From Pseudomonas saliphila (lineage in GTDB: Bacteria > Pseudomonadota > Gammaproteobacteria > Pseudomonadales > Pseudomonadaceae), in assembly GCF_008638345.1 (NCBI RefSeq), contig NZ_VTVA01000001.1, positions 362,844-426,843 on the forward strand: a stretch of 64,000 bases of DNA. Reading direction: 5' to 3'. Position numbers and translations under genes: made by a program. A model generated the notes under the pieces. That model was given only the letters and a program-made list of their open reading frames with translations. It ran no database searches and was not told the DNA's origin. Numbering within the stretch: the stretch's first letter is position 1; each line of letters begins with the position of its first letter. Below are positions 38,365 through 46,642 of this stretch, one piece after another.

Positions 38365-38721
38365 TCACGCACCCGCCAGCTCCCCACGAAAGATGAAGAA
38401 AACCGCACCCAGAATACACAGACCAGCCCAGAGATAATCCAGCCTGAGCGGTTCTTTCATGTAATACACGGCGAAGGGCACGAACACTGAGAGTGTGATG
38501 ACTTCCTGCAGGATTTTGAGCTGCCCGAGGGACAGCACGCCGTAGCCGATGCGATTCGCTGGCACCTGCAGCATGTACTCGAAAAAGGCGATGCCCCAGC
38601 TGATCAGCGCGGCGATGATCCAGGGCTTGGAGCTCAATTCCTTGAGGTGGGCGTACCAGGCAAACGTCATAAACACGTTGCTCAGGGTAAGCAGCAGTAC
38701 CGTTAAACCAATTTCGCGCAT
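38365..38721 (-). CDS. DMT family protein, DUF486
   Basis: A 118-aa membrane protein of the DUF486 family with four helices. NVFMTFAWYAHLKELSSKPW and VPANRIGYGVLSLGQLKILQ are its signatures. It is related to small multidrug-type transporters but its function is not known. The ATG at 38721 is preferred over one five codons upstream. Confidence 0.87.
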   Translation of the reverse strand: MREIGLTVLLLTLSNVFMTFAWYAHLKELSSKPWIIAALISWGIAFFEYMLQVPANRIGYGVLSLGQLKILQEVITLSVFVPFAVYYMKEPLRLDYLWAGLCILGAVFFIFRGELAGA

Positions 38722-38736
38722 GTTGCAGTTCACCAA

Positions 38737-39113
38737 TGATTAGCCGTTTGAGCGCTGGGGATGACCGTATCGATCCGGGAGTAGAAGACGGCTACCCGGA
38801 TGTGCAGGGTTGTTTAATTCCACCTCACTTGCTGTCACATCCGCTTCAGTCTGCACCAGCGCAACGCAACTCGCTCCGGCTGCACTGCCGGACCTTTCAG
38901 ACACTCGCCTGTCTGCGAGAGCCTCTCTCACCTCACTTCGGCAACAAGCCCGCTGCGCTAGAGCGGTGCAAGCCTGCGCCAGAGTATTGCATTCTTCCAT
39001 GCGCCAAGCCGGCATTGCCAGCGCCCTGCTCCGCTACAAGCCGCGGAAGCTGCGATAGTTGAAACTGGTACATATTCTGCTTAGTTATGAAAACAGGAAA
39101 AAGGAGGCAGGGA
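38737..39113. other. Intergenic stretch without a clear gene
   Basis: A minus-strand frame of about 90 codons (38740-39015) runs through it, but it is cysteine- and alanine-rich, has no binding site and no recognisable domain, so I do not call it. The right end holds the leader of the next gene. Confidence 0.4.
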
Positions 39114-39485
39114 ATGATAATAGCCGAAGCGCGCTTCGACCGATCCACATTAGGCTGCATGGTTGCACTGCGCCGACGGCTCAGACAGGCGATGGGCGTG
39201 ACAGTGAGCCTGGCCGACCCGAATGCCGTCGAGCAGATGATCGAACTCAGCATTACTTCCAGGGAGGATGACGTGCGCGAGCTGGGCTTGCGCCTTGCAG
39301 AAATGATGATGTCGCAACGGGCCCCCGAGGAGACCGCACCAGCCAGCAAAAGCCTTATCGCGGCAATGCGCGAGCGGCTCAACAGCGATTCAATGGCAGA
39401 ACCTGCGGAGACAGATTCGCGTGCTGAGGCCCGCGTCCACCGAGCCTCGGTGGGTATTTACCGAGGCCAGATTATACGTCGCTAG
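39114..39485 (+). CDS. Hypothetical protein
   Basis: A 123-aa soluble protein that I do not recognise. The N-terminal half is helical and basic (CMVALRRRLRQAMGV), followed by an acidic stretch DPNAVEQMIELSITSREDD and a Ser/Glu-rich, probably disordered tail. AAGGAGG is well placed before the ATG at 39114, so expression is likely. It lies upstream of the queC leader with no obvious link. Confidence 0.6.
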   Translation: MIIAEARFDRSTLGCMVALRRRLRQAMGVTVSLADPNAVEQMIELSITSREDDVRELGLRLAEMMMSQRAPEETAPASKSLIAAMRERLNSDSMAEPAETDSRAEARVHRASVGIYRGQIIRR

Positions 39486-39552
39486 ACGCCTGCGCAGCAG
39501 AGGTCGCGTCGGGCGAGACCATCCCACTCTGGGGCCATTTGACGGAGATCGG

Positions 39553-39580
39553 TAGACAAGATAGGTCCGTCCGTTACAAT
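39553..39580 (+). promoter_or_regulatory. Promoter of queCDE
   Basis: TAGACA at 39553-39558 and TACAAT at 39575-39580 with 16 bases between them. The predicted transcription start, about 39587, falls just before the preQ1 riboswitch, which supports both calls. Confidence 0.55.
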
Positions 39581-39591
39581 GCCCCCCGCTT

Positions 39592-39623
39592 AACCGGTCG
39601 CAGCCTACCCGGAAAAAACAAGG
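39592..39623 (+). ncRNA. preQ1-I riboswitch (type II-like), translational
   Basis: The leader just before queC reads CCGG (39594-39597), then TCGCAG, then CCTAC, then CCGG (39609-39612), then the A-rich tail AAAAAACAAGG. This matches the preQ1-I H-type pseudoknot: a P1 stem, the TCGCAG loop also seen in the Thermoanaerobacter tengcongensis aptamer, and an A-rich strand ending in AAGG. The AAGG is the ribosome binding site of queC (ATG at 39630), so ligand binding should hide it and turn translation off. P1 is only four base pairs here. Confidence 0.78.
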
Positions 39624-39629
39624 ACACCT

Positions 39630-40337
39630 ATGAATGCTTTATTGATCTGCTCCGGCGGATTCGACTCCGTGACGCTTGCCTACCGGCTGGCGGCGGAACA
39701 GTCCCTCGGCGCCCTGCTGACCTTCGACTACGGTCAGCGCCACCGCAAAGAAATCGATGCAGCCCGTCAGTGCGCTGAGCGGCTCGCAGTGCCCCATCTG
39801 GTGATGGACATCGCTCATATCGGCCGCCAACTATCTGGCTCGGCCCTGACCGATGACATCGCCGTGCCCCACGGTCACTACAGCGAAGAGAACATGAAGG
39901 TAACGGTGGTGCCCAACCGTAACGCCATCATGCTCACCATCGCCTTCGGCATCGCGGCTGCCCGCCACCTCGACACCGTGGCCCTGGCCGTGCACGGCGG
40001 TGATCACTTCATCTATCCCGACTGCCGACCCGACTTCATCCGCTTGTTCGGCGAGATGCAGGCCAAAGCGCTAGAGGGCGTAGCCGAGGTGGCGTTGCTC
40101 GCCCCCTATGTGAACCTGGACAAGACCGAGATCGCCCGTGACGCCGCGCGCTTTGCGGTGCCGGTGGCCGAGACCTGGTCCTGCTATGAGGGTGGCGACA
40201 TTCACTGCGGCCGCTGCGGCACCTGCGTGGAGCGCATCGAAGCCATGGCTCTGGCCGGCGTGACCGATCCCACCGCCTATAAAGATGAGCAGTACTGGCG
40301 CGAAGCAGTCGCGAGGGTCAAGCCATGTACACCATAA
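39630..40337 (+). CDS. queC: 7-cyano-7-deazaguanine (preQ0) synthase
   Basis: A 235-aa ATP-dependent enzyme converting 7-carboxy-7-deazaguanine to preQ0. The PP-loop is LLICSGGFDSVTLAYRL near the N-terminus (SGGFDS), with FDYGQRHRKEIDAA and VPNRNAIMLTIAFGIAA following. The zinc site is CYEGGDIHCGRCGTCVERIEA (four Cys). It heads the queC-queD-queE operon under the riboswitch and overlaps queD by 13 bases. Confidence 0.95.
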   Translation: MNALLICSGGFDSVTLAYRLAAEQSLGALLTFDYGQRHRKEIDAARQCAERLAVPHLVMDIAHIGRQLSGSALTDDIAVPHGHYSEENMKVTVVPNRNAIMLTIAFGIAAARHLDTVALAVHGGDHFIYPDCRPDFIRLFGEMQAKALEGVAEVALLAPYVNLDKTEIARDAARFAVPVAETWSCYEGGDIHCGRCGTCVERIEAMALAGVTDPTAYKDEQYWREAVARVKPCTP

Positions 40338-40681
40338 GAAAAGAGTTTCACTTTTCCGCCTCCCACCAGCTCAAGCAGATGCCCGAAGGGCACCCCTGTG
40401 CCCGCTTGCATGGCCACAACTACGTGGCAGTAATCGAGTTGCGCAGCGAGACCCTCGACCAGTACGGCTTCGTATGTGATTACCTGGAACTCAAGGCATT
40501 CAAGGAGTACATCGACGCCGAGCTGGATCACCGCCACCTCAACGAGGTGCTGGGGGACGACTGCACCACCGCCGAACGCCTTGCCCGCCACCTGTACGAC
40601 TGGGCCCGGGCTCGCTGGCCTGAAGTGAGCGCAGCGATGGTGTCGGAAACGCCCAAGACCTCGGCGGAGTACCGACCGTGA
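40325..40681 (+). CDS. queD: 6-carboxy-5,6,7,8-tetrahydropterin synthase
   Basis: A 118-aa tunnelling-fold enzyme, second step of queuosine precursor synthesis from dihydroneopterin triphosphate. Zinc histidines are in FSASHQLKQ and CARLHGHNYVAVI, and the Asp/His triad in ELDHRHLNEV. The catalytic Cys is in EGHPCARLHG. Starts at the ATG at 40325 within queC; overlaps queE by 4 bases. Confidence 0.95.
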   Translation: MYTIRKEFHFSASHQLKQMPEGHPCARLHGHNYVAVIELRSETLDQYGFVCDYLELKAFKEYIDAELDHRHLNEVLGDDCTTAERLARHLYDWARARWPEVSAAMVSETPKTSAEYRP

Positions 40682-41394
40682 TCGCCATCAGCGAAATCTT
40701 TGGTCCCACCATCCAGGGCGAAGGCGCGTTAATCGGCGTGCCCACCGTCTTCGTGCGCACCGGCGGCTGCGACTTTCGCTGTAGCTGGTGCGACACCCTT
40801 TATGCGGTGGAACCACGCTTTCGGGCAGACTGGCAGAGCATGACTGCCGAAGCGATCCTTGCCGAGGTGAACAGGCTGAGTGGCGGCGACCCGATTTTGA
40901 TAACACTCTCCGGCGGCAACCCGGCGCTGCAGCCGCTCGGTGAACTATTACAGCTCGGCCACCAGCAGGGCCACAGCTTTACCATGGAAACCCAGGGCAG
41001 CAAGGCACAAGCCTGGTTCGATATGCTCGATCACCTCACGCTCAGCCCTAAACCGCCCTCCTCGGGTATGCCCTTTCGCCAGGAGCGATTCGAGGCCTGC
41101 CTGACCGCTGCCGGAGCCGACACCCGGGTCAGCCTCAAGCTGGTGATAGCCGATGAGGCGGATTACCAATGGGCAAAAGCCCTGGCGGGCCTATACCCAC
41201 AACTGCCACTGTATCTCCAGCCCTGCAACCCCGCGCCGGCTACGCCCGAGCAACCGGACCGCGAAGCCGACATAGACGCATTGAACGCACAGTTGCGCTG
41301 GTTGGTGGAGCGGATAATTGCTGATCGCTGGTACCGGCCGCGGGTACTGCCGCAACTGCATGTGCTGATCTGGAATAACGAACGGGGGGTTTGA
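40678..41394 (+). CDS. queE: 7-carboxy-7-deazaguanine synthase
   Basis: A 238-aa radical SAM enzyme that rearranges carboxytetrahydropterin to the deazaguanine core. The cluster-binding motif is CDFRCSWC (CxxxCxxC; about residues 31-38), and EIFGPTIQGEGALIGVPTVF is the substrate-site N-terminus of the family. LSGGNPALQ matches the SAM-binding GGE-like region. Starts GTG at 40678. Confidence 0.94.
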   Translation: MIAISEIFGPTIQGEGALIGVPTVFVRTGGCDFRCSWCDTLYAVEPRFRADWQSMTAEAILAEVNRLSGGDPILITLSGGNPALQPLGELLQLGHQQGHSFTMETQGSKAQAWFDMLDHLTLSPKPPSSGMPFRQERFEACLTAAGADTRVSLKLVIADEADYQWAKALAGLYPQLPLYLQPCNPAPATPEQPDREADIDALNAQLRWLVERIIADRWYRPRVLPQLHVLIWNNERGV

Positions 41395-41429
41395 TACTTG
41401 GCGTTGGCGCGAGACCTGCCTGCGCACTT

Positions 41430-41888
41430 TCACAAAAGAAGGACCACACCTCCAGCAATGCCGGCAAACAGGACAGACAAACCGATCAGAACCTTCCAGG
41501 GAAACGATTTCGGGGGCGACTCTACCTCAAGCTGTGTGTGCAGATAATCTCTTAGCAATCGGGTATTGCGCGTGTTGGCCTTGTAGACGGCATCGAAGGC
41601 ATCCCCCACCACCGGGATCAGGCCGCCAACAAAATCGATGCCGATATTACGCAGCATGCGCCGCTTTACCTCACCGCTCGCACCCGCCCGCTGCGCCTCC
41701 AGCAGCACATAGCCGGACATCGCCAACCCGAGCAGGTCCCCGACGCCTGGGATCAGGCCAACGATGGCCTCGACCCCAATCTTGAACCGTGTAAAAGGCA
41801 GGCCGATGCTGCTGTCAGTAAAACGGCTGAACTTGTCCAGCCGCTCGAGTATCGCTCGTTGTTCGGCTTCAGTCGGTTGTCTTGGCAT
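41430..41888 (-). CDS. DUF4112 membrane protein
   Basis: A 152-aa protein of family DUF4112. It has VEAIVGLIPGVGDLLGLAMSGYV and GIDFVGGLIPVVGDAFDAVY, two GLIPxVGD hairpins typical of the family, and a C-terminal membrane helix. Function unknown. GGAGATG precedes the ATG at 41888. It converges on queE. Confidence 0.87.
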   Translation of the reverse strand: MPRQPTEAEQRAILERLDKFSRFTDSSIGLPFTRFKIGVEAIVGLIPGVGDLLGLAMSGYVLLEAQRAGASGEVKRRMLRNIGIDFVGGLIPVVGDAFDAVYKANTRNTRLLRDYLHTQLEVESPPKSFPWKVLIGLSVLFAGIAGGVVLLL

Positions 41889-42060
41889 TGCATCTCCGGG
41901 GCTATCGAGGCTCAAACACGCGGTTTTATCGTGCAACCTGAAGAGTGCCCGCGAACGTGAGAAGTTCAGAAAAGGATCTAGCGCAGCGTCAAAGCGCGCT
42001 GACGATCACCAAAGCTGCGAATCTGCATAGCAAGTAGGGTCTGGAGGGTTCTCAATACAA

Positions 42061-42504
42061 TCAATCAAGCTTATTCCAGTTCCTTTGCATCTCAAGGAAG
42101 GCAAAGGAAGCGGACCATGTAATTAGAACGAAGCCTACCAGTCCCTGTGTGCCATAGAGAAAACGAATGGGCCCCAAGGGGATCATATCGCCATATCCTA
42201 GCGTCGTGTACGTCACAGCTGACATAAATATATAGTCAAGAAATGACATGTTTTCGTAACCCGAGACCATCCCAATACTGTTCATCTCTACGAGCCACCA
42301 GGCACTCACACCAAAACTCCAGATGGCGACAACATGAACCAATAGCAAGCTGAATATGAGTAAAAGCATGCGGCGCCGATGAGCAAACTTAAACTTTCTA
42401 ACGATACGACCGAACAGGATAAATGATTCAAAGTGCAGCATGACGGCCACAATAACCGTGCTCAGGGTGACTACAAATGCCAGCACGTGGGCCTGATCTA
42501 TCAT
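42061..42504 (-). CDS. Two-pore-segment potassium channel (Ion_trans_2)
   Basis: A 147-aa membrane protein with an N-terminal helix pair and the pore-loop signature TYTTLGYGDMIPLGP, the potassium selectivity filter. This layout is a small bacterial ion channel family often found as a single gene. No cytoplasmic RCK domain is attached. Confidence 0.85.
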   Translation of the reverse strand: MIDQAHVLAFVVTLSTVIVAVMLHFESFILFGRIVRKFKFAHRRRMLLLIFSLLLVHVVAIWSFGVSAWWLVEMNSIGMVSGYENMSFLDYIFMSAVTYTTLGYGDMIPLGPIRFLYGTQGLVGFVLITWSASFAFLEMQRNWNKLD

Positions 42505-42648
42505 TTAATCTGTCGCCTCTACAGAACTCACCGTTGGAAATGCCGTTGCACCGCGCCACAACAAGGTTACACGCGGATCGCTGCAGGCGTCGCGTCGAAC
42601 GTGGGCTGGCAGCGAGGCTTGTCACCATGTGTACGATCGGTTTCCGGC

Positions 42649-43545
42649 TCACCGAGCGTGCGAATATACGCTGAGTGCAGTGACTGTAACCAGAATCAAT
42701 CCCATGCCGAGGATCTGGAGGCCAACTAACCTCTCACCCAATACCACGACCCCAAATAACGACGCCGTGACTGGCTCCACCATTGCCACAACCGAGGCCA
42801 CGCCCGGCGTTGTATGGTTAAGCCCGACGATGTAAATGATGAATGACAACCCTGCACCGAGCACTCCCAGCACTAAGAACAGCGGCCAAACCGGTGCATG
42901 CAGAACGGCAACTATCTGCTCGACATCAGCCGGCCAGGCAAGGGCAGCAACCAGTACCGCGAACGCTATTACGAGAATGGCCTGAGGACTGCCGTGCGGG
43001 GCCGCATACTTGAAGCCAAAAATGAATACGGCGTAGGACAGTCCAGCAAGCAGCCCGGCAACCACGCCAATTATCGTGACATCGCTGGCGTCGATATCGT
43101 AGATACCTGTAAGCAATACGATCCCGACCATCACCGTCGCAATCGCTGCCCACTTCAGCGGACTAGGGCTTTCGAGCCTGAGCGCAAACGACACAAGGTA
43201 GACAAACACCGGAGCGCAATACATCAATGTGGCCGCAACCGCGACGCTGCCCTCTCTGATGCTCAAAAAATAAAACACGAAATTACCCGCTACGCCCAGA
43301 CCGGCAATCGCTGACCAGAACCACAAGCGGCGACTTGCCAGCCCGCTGTCCCGCGGACGCAATGCCAGCCAGAACACAACGAACACCAGCCCGACCACAC
43401 CGCGGTATAACGCCACGACTAACGCATCCCAGCCTTCGGCAATGAGCATAGCGGCGATACCGCCGGATAACCCCCAGCATAGCGCCGCGGTTGCCACAAA
43501 GACGGTGCTCAGCCCCGCCCATTTTTCTGATGGAATTATCCCCAT
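42649..43545 (-). CDS. EamA/DMT superfamily transporter
   Basis: A 298-aa membrane protein with ten helices in two EamA repeats (about 12-140 and 155-290). ALCWGLSGGIAAMLIAEGWD and GLNHTTPGVASVVAMVEPVT are typical. Substrate likely an amino acid or metabolite for export. It stands alone on the minus strand. Confidence 0.86.
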   Translation of the reverse strand: MGIIPSEKWAGLSTVFVATAALCWGLSGGIAAMLIAEGWDALVVALYRGVVGLVFVVFWLALRPRDSGLASRRLWFWSAIAGLGVAGNFVFYFLSIREGSVAVAATLMYCAPVFVYLVSFALRLESPSPLKWAAIATVMVGIVLLTGIYDIDASDVTIIGVVAGLLAGLSYAVFIFGFKYAAPHGSPQAILVIAFAVLVAALAWPADVEQIVAVLHAPVWPLFLVLGVLGAGLSFIIYIVGLNHTTPGVASVVAMVEPVTASLFGVVVLGERLVGLQILGMGLILVTVTALSVYSHAR

Positions 43546-43810
43546 TGCAGATCAACACTCATCGAATTGTTCATTCAGAAGAGCATGCGCAATCGTGGGA
43601 AGTTCAGAAAACCATTAACCCAGCGTGGAAGGCAGATGAGAACTGTCTCGACCTTGCCCAGAAGTCTCACTGACGCGACTTATCAGTAACCGGCATGATG
43701 CATAAACAACAGCCCTAATCGAGACGAAACTGACCTTCCGCGTTGGTATTCTCCCTGTTCACGGCGGAGCGCAGCATGGGGCTGCGCCCATCGCTCAGGA
43801 GCACAGGTTT
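43546..43810. other. Intergenic region
   Basis: Divergent upstream region of the DMT transporter and the SDR gene; no repeats or structures were noticed beyond the AGGAG of the SDR gene. Confidence 0.4.
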
Positions 43811-44572
43811 ATGAGTTCAGCGTATTCGGGCAAGGTCGTATTGATAACGGGTGCCGCCGCCGGCATCGGCAAGGCAACCGCCGAAGCCTTCGCCGCGCAG
43901 GGTGCGCGCTTGATACTGGCAGATATCGACGCCAGCAACGGCGAGATAGTCGTAGCGGGCATTCGTGAGCGCGGTGGCGAAGCCGTGTTCAGCCGCTGCG
44001 ACGTAGCCGATGGCGAGCAAGTCAAAGCGCTGCTGACAATGATCGAAAACGATTTCGGCCGCTTGGACTGCGCCTTCAACAACGCCGGGGTAGAGTTCGA
44101 ACAGCACAAGCTGGCCGACGGCGACGAGGCCGTGTTCGATCGCATCATGGACGTCAACGTGAAAGGCGTCTGGCAATGCATGCGTTTTGAGATCCCGCTG
44201 ATGCTGAAAAACGGCGGCGGCGCCATCGTGAACACCGCCTCCATCGCCGCCCTGGGCGCAGCACCCAAAATGAGCATCTATGCCGCCAGCAAGCACGCCG
44301 TATTGGGCCTGACCCGCTCAGCGGCCGTCGAATACGCCAAAAAGGGCATTCGCATCAACGCCGTATGCCCAGCAGTCATCGATACCGAGATGTTCCGCCG
44401 CGCCGCCGAAATCGAGCCACGCAAAGCCGAGTTCGCCGCCGCCATGCATCCTATCGGCCGCATCGGCAAAGCCGAAGAGATTGCCGCCGCCGTACTGTAT
44501 CTATGCTCGGAAGGTGCAGGCTTTACCACCGGCATCGCACTGCCGGTCGATGGGGGGAGTACCTGTATCTGA
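43811..44572 (+). CDS. Short-chain dehydrogenase (glucose 1-dehydrogenase family type)
   Basis: A 253-aa classical SDR. TGAAAGIGKATAEAFAAQGA, FNNAGVE and the catalytic IYAASKHAVLGLTRS are present, with GIRINAVCPAVIDTEMFRR and LPVDGGSTCI at the end. Substrate unknown. AGGAGCAC precedes the ATG. It stands alone. Confidence 0.88.
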   Translation: MSSAYSGKVVLITGAAAGIGKATAEAFAAQGARLILADIDASNGEIVVAGIRERGGEAVFSRCDVADGEQVKALLTMIENDFGRLDCAFNNAGVEFEQHKLADGDEAVFDRIMDVNVKGVWQCMRFEIPLMLKNGGGAIVNTASIAALGAAPKMSIYAASKHAVLGLTRSAAVEYAKKGIRINAVCPAVIDTEMFRRAAEIEPRKAEFAAAMHPIGRIGKAEEIAAAVLYLCSEGAGFTTGIALPVDGGSTCI

Positions 44573-44594
44573 GCTGGATCGGGTTGCAGCCCAC

Positions 44595-45086
44595 CTATCC
44601 CCTCAACGTCAAAAACAACCGCAGATCCAGCTCCAACTGGTGATAGTCCGGCTCCATATGCTGGCACAGCTGGTAGAAGGCCTTGTTGTGTTCCTTCTCG
44701 CGCAGGTGTGCCAATTCATGCACGACGACCATACGCAATAAGGGTTCGGGTAGGGTTTTGAAGATGGCGGAGACTTTGATTGCGTTTTTGCGCTTGAGCT
44801 TGCCGCCCTGCACGCGGCTGACAAACTGGTGCTGGCCCAGGGCGTTATCGATGACGTGCATGCGCGTATCAAAATACACTTTGCTCACCGGGACGCTGCT
44901 GCGCATATGCTGTTGTTTCAGGCGCTGAGTGTAGTCGTACAGCGCGGCGTCGCTCTGGATCAAATGTTGGTCCGCCGGCGGGTAACGTTGCTCAAGCCAG
45001 GTGCCGAGCTTGTTAGCGTCTATCAGCTGCTGCACCTGGTTTCGCAGGTCCGGACCGTAACCGCTCAGGTATCTGAGTGCTGCCAA
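44595..45086 (-). CDS. YgjP-like metallopeptidase domain protein (M48/SprT-like)
   Basis: A 163-aa protein with the zinc motif VVVHELAHLREKEHNKAFYQ (HExxH plus a third His). This matches YgjP/DUF45 metal-dependent hydrolases, related to WLM/SprT peptidases. It starts TTG at 45086 after CGGAG. Role unknown; YgjP has been described as a UTP pyrophosphatase, which is family knowledge and not proven here. Confidence 0.8.
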   Translation of the reverse strand: MAALRYLSGYGPDLRNQVQQLIDANKLGTWLEQRYPPADQHLIQSDAALYDYTQRLKQQHMRSSVPVSKVYFDTRMHVIDNALGQHQFVSRVQGGKLKRKNAIKVSAIFKTLPEPLLRMVVVHELAHLREKEHNKAFYQLCQHMEPDYHQLELDLRLFLTLRG

Positions 45087-45144
45087 TGCTGAGCTCCGCT
45101 TTGATGACTGGGCGTACAGTTTACTGGGTTGCTGAAGATAGCGC

Positions 45145-45774
45145 TCAGACCAGCGCGTTTGACTTTACTACCTGCACACCCGGCTGTGCGGCAATAGCTG
45201 ACTCGAGCAAGGCGCGGGCAATATTATCCGCCAGGTTAACGCGCATACCACGTGGCAAAACGGGACCCAGGGCTTTCAGTACCCATTCGGCCGCGCGCTC
45301 CCCTGGCCGAAATTCCTGGCGTGGGCCGCTGATCAAGCCAGGTCGCACAAAGGTCAGCGAAGCGAACCCACAACCGGCCAGATCCTGCTCCAGCTCCCCT
45401 TTGACCCGGTTATAGAATATTCGCGACGCCGCATCAGCGCCCATCGCGGAGTTCAGGACATAACTCGGCGTGCCGTGCTGTTGCGCAAGTTTCGCCACCG
45501 CCAGCGGATAGTCGTGATCCACGCGCCTGAAGACGTCCCTGGACCCGGCCTGCTTCATGGTAGTGCCGAGGGCACATATCACCGCATCGGCCTGCCACCA
45601 GGCGGCGTTTGCCGGTAGGTGCTCGAAATCAACCACGGGCGCGGACAGCTTCGGATGTTCACTCAGCGGGCGACGGGACGGTGCCACCACCGCGCTGATT
45701 CGCTCATCGGCCAGCGCACGTCGCAGCACATGACTGCCGACCAGTCCGCTCGCCCCCACCAACAGTAACTTCAT
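45145..45774 (-). CDS. NAD(P)H-binding oxidoreductase (atypical SDR)
   Basis: A 209-aa Rossmann protein of the NAD(P)-binding/HTATIP2-like type. MKLLLVGASGLVGSHVLRRA is the nucleotide loop, VICALGTTMKQAGSRDVFRR and VLNSAMGADAASRIFYNRVK are typical of the group. The ATG at 45774 is chosen for the exact family start. Function unknown. Confidence 0.83.
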   Translation of the reverse strand: MKLLLVGASGLVGSHVLRRALADERISAVVAPSRRPLSEHPKLSAPVVDFEHLPANAAWWQADAVICALGTTMKQAGSRDVFRRVDHDYPLAVAKLAQQHGTPSYVLNSAMGADAASRIFYNRVKGELEQDLAGCGFASLTFVRPGLISGPRQEFRPGERAAEWVLKALGPVLPRGMRVNLADNIARALLESAIAAQPGVQVVKSNALV

Positions 45775-46027
45775 TCTGGACTCTCCATGCCAGTGGGAAT
45801 GTTCAGCGGATCCCAATTCTTTTTTCCCGAATTACGCTCAATAAAGCCAGCAGACAGATCAGCAGATCTACTCATTTCATTAGCGTGAACATACTGTTAT
45901 TCATGTTATTTTTCATATGCTTAGTCATATTTACTGATCCATCCGAATGCGCATAAAAATCCGCCGAGATGAGGCACGCGGGCATCCCCGCCTAAGCTTC
46001 ACTGCTCAGCTTGTTAATACAACGCCA

Positions 46028-46058
46028 GGGGCGCCCTTCTTACCCACCGAGGCGCCCC
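46028..46058 (-). terminator. Hairpin after the VOC protein gene
   Basis: GGGGCGCC / GGCGCCCC, an 8-bp stem with 15-base loop, 22 bases beyond the VOC stop codon. No T-run. It lies in a 305-base intergenic region (45775-46079), otherwise AT-rich and without genes. Confidence 0.4.
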
Positions 46059-46079
46059 CTATCTGACTGAAAAACGGTA

Positions 46080-46454
46080 CTACTGCATAGAATGCAGGCC
46101 GATCAGATTGCCCTCCGTGTCGTGCACCAGACTGATAAAGCCATGTTCGCCAATGGCCATTTTCTCGGTATGGATACTGCCACCGGCGGTTACGGCACGG
46201 CCGGCGGCGACGGCGCAATCCTCGCAACCAAAATACACCAAGGTACCGCCTTGGCCGGGTGTGACTTGCTCATTCTTGACCAACGCGCCACCGGCGCCAT
46301 GCCGGCCTGGGTCAGCCGGAAACACCCAATACTCCATATTCATGTCACCGATATTTTCCAGGCGAACCTGCAATACCTCTTCGTAGAACGCCTTGGCTCG
46401 CTCAAGCTGTTGAACATAGATTTCAGTCCAGACTACCGGGTTGTTATCGCTCAT
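46080..46454 (-). CDS. VOC (glyoxalase-like) family protein
   Basis: A 124-aa vicinal oxygen chelate protein. VVWTEIYVQQLERAKAFYEE is the usual N-terminus, GGTLVYFGCEDCAVAAGRAV the second half and ISLVHDTEGNLIGLHSM the C-terminal metal-site strand. It lies alone; many such proteins have no known substrate. GGAGG precedes the ATG. Confidence 0.87.
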   Translation of the reverse strand: MSDNNPVVWTEIYVQQLERAKAFYEEVLQVRLENIGDMNMEYWVFPADPGRHGAGGALVKNEQVTPGQGGTLVYFGCEDCAVAAGRAVTAGGSIHTEKMAIGEHGFISLVHDTEGNLIGLHSMQ

Positions 46455-46642
46455 TTGAAAGCCTCCGGGTGCCCTTACGGACCCGTCGGAGTGGGCACCT
46501 GTTGGTGAATGGACGACGGGCCAGAAGACGTCAGACAAGCAACTTGAATCGTAGAACCTGAAGAGTATAGATCGACTAAATCAGCTCAGAAAAAATCAGA
46601 TCTCGCTGCCATCGATGAAAACAGCACGGTGATCAGAGAGTG

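Noticed and set aside
38740-39015. 91-codon minus-strand frame
   Set aside because: No binding site and no family resemblance; cysteine and alanine content typical of a chance frame in GC-rich DNA.
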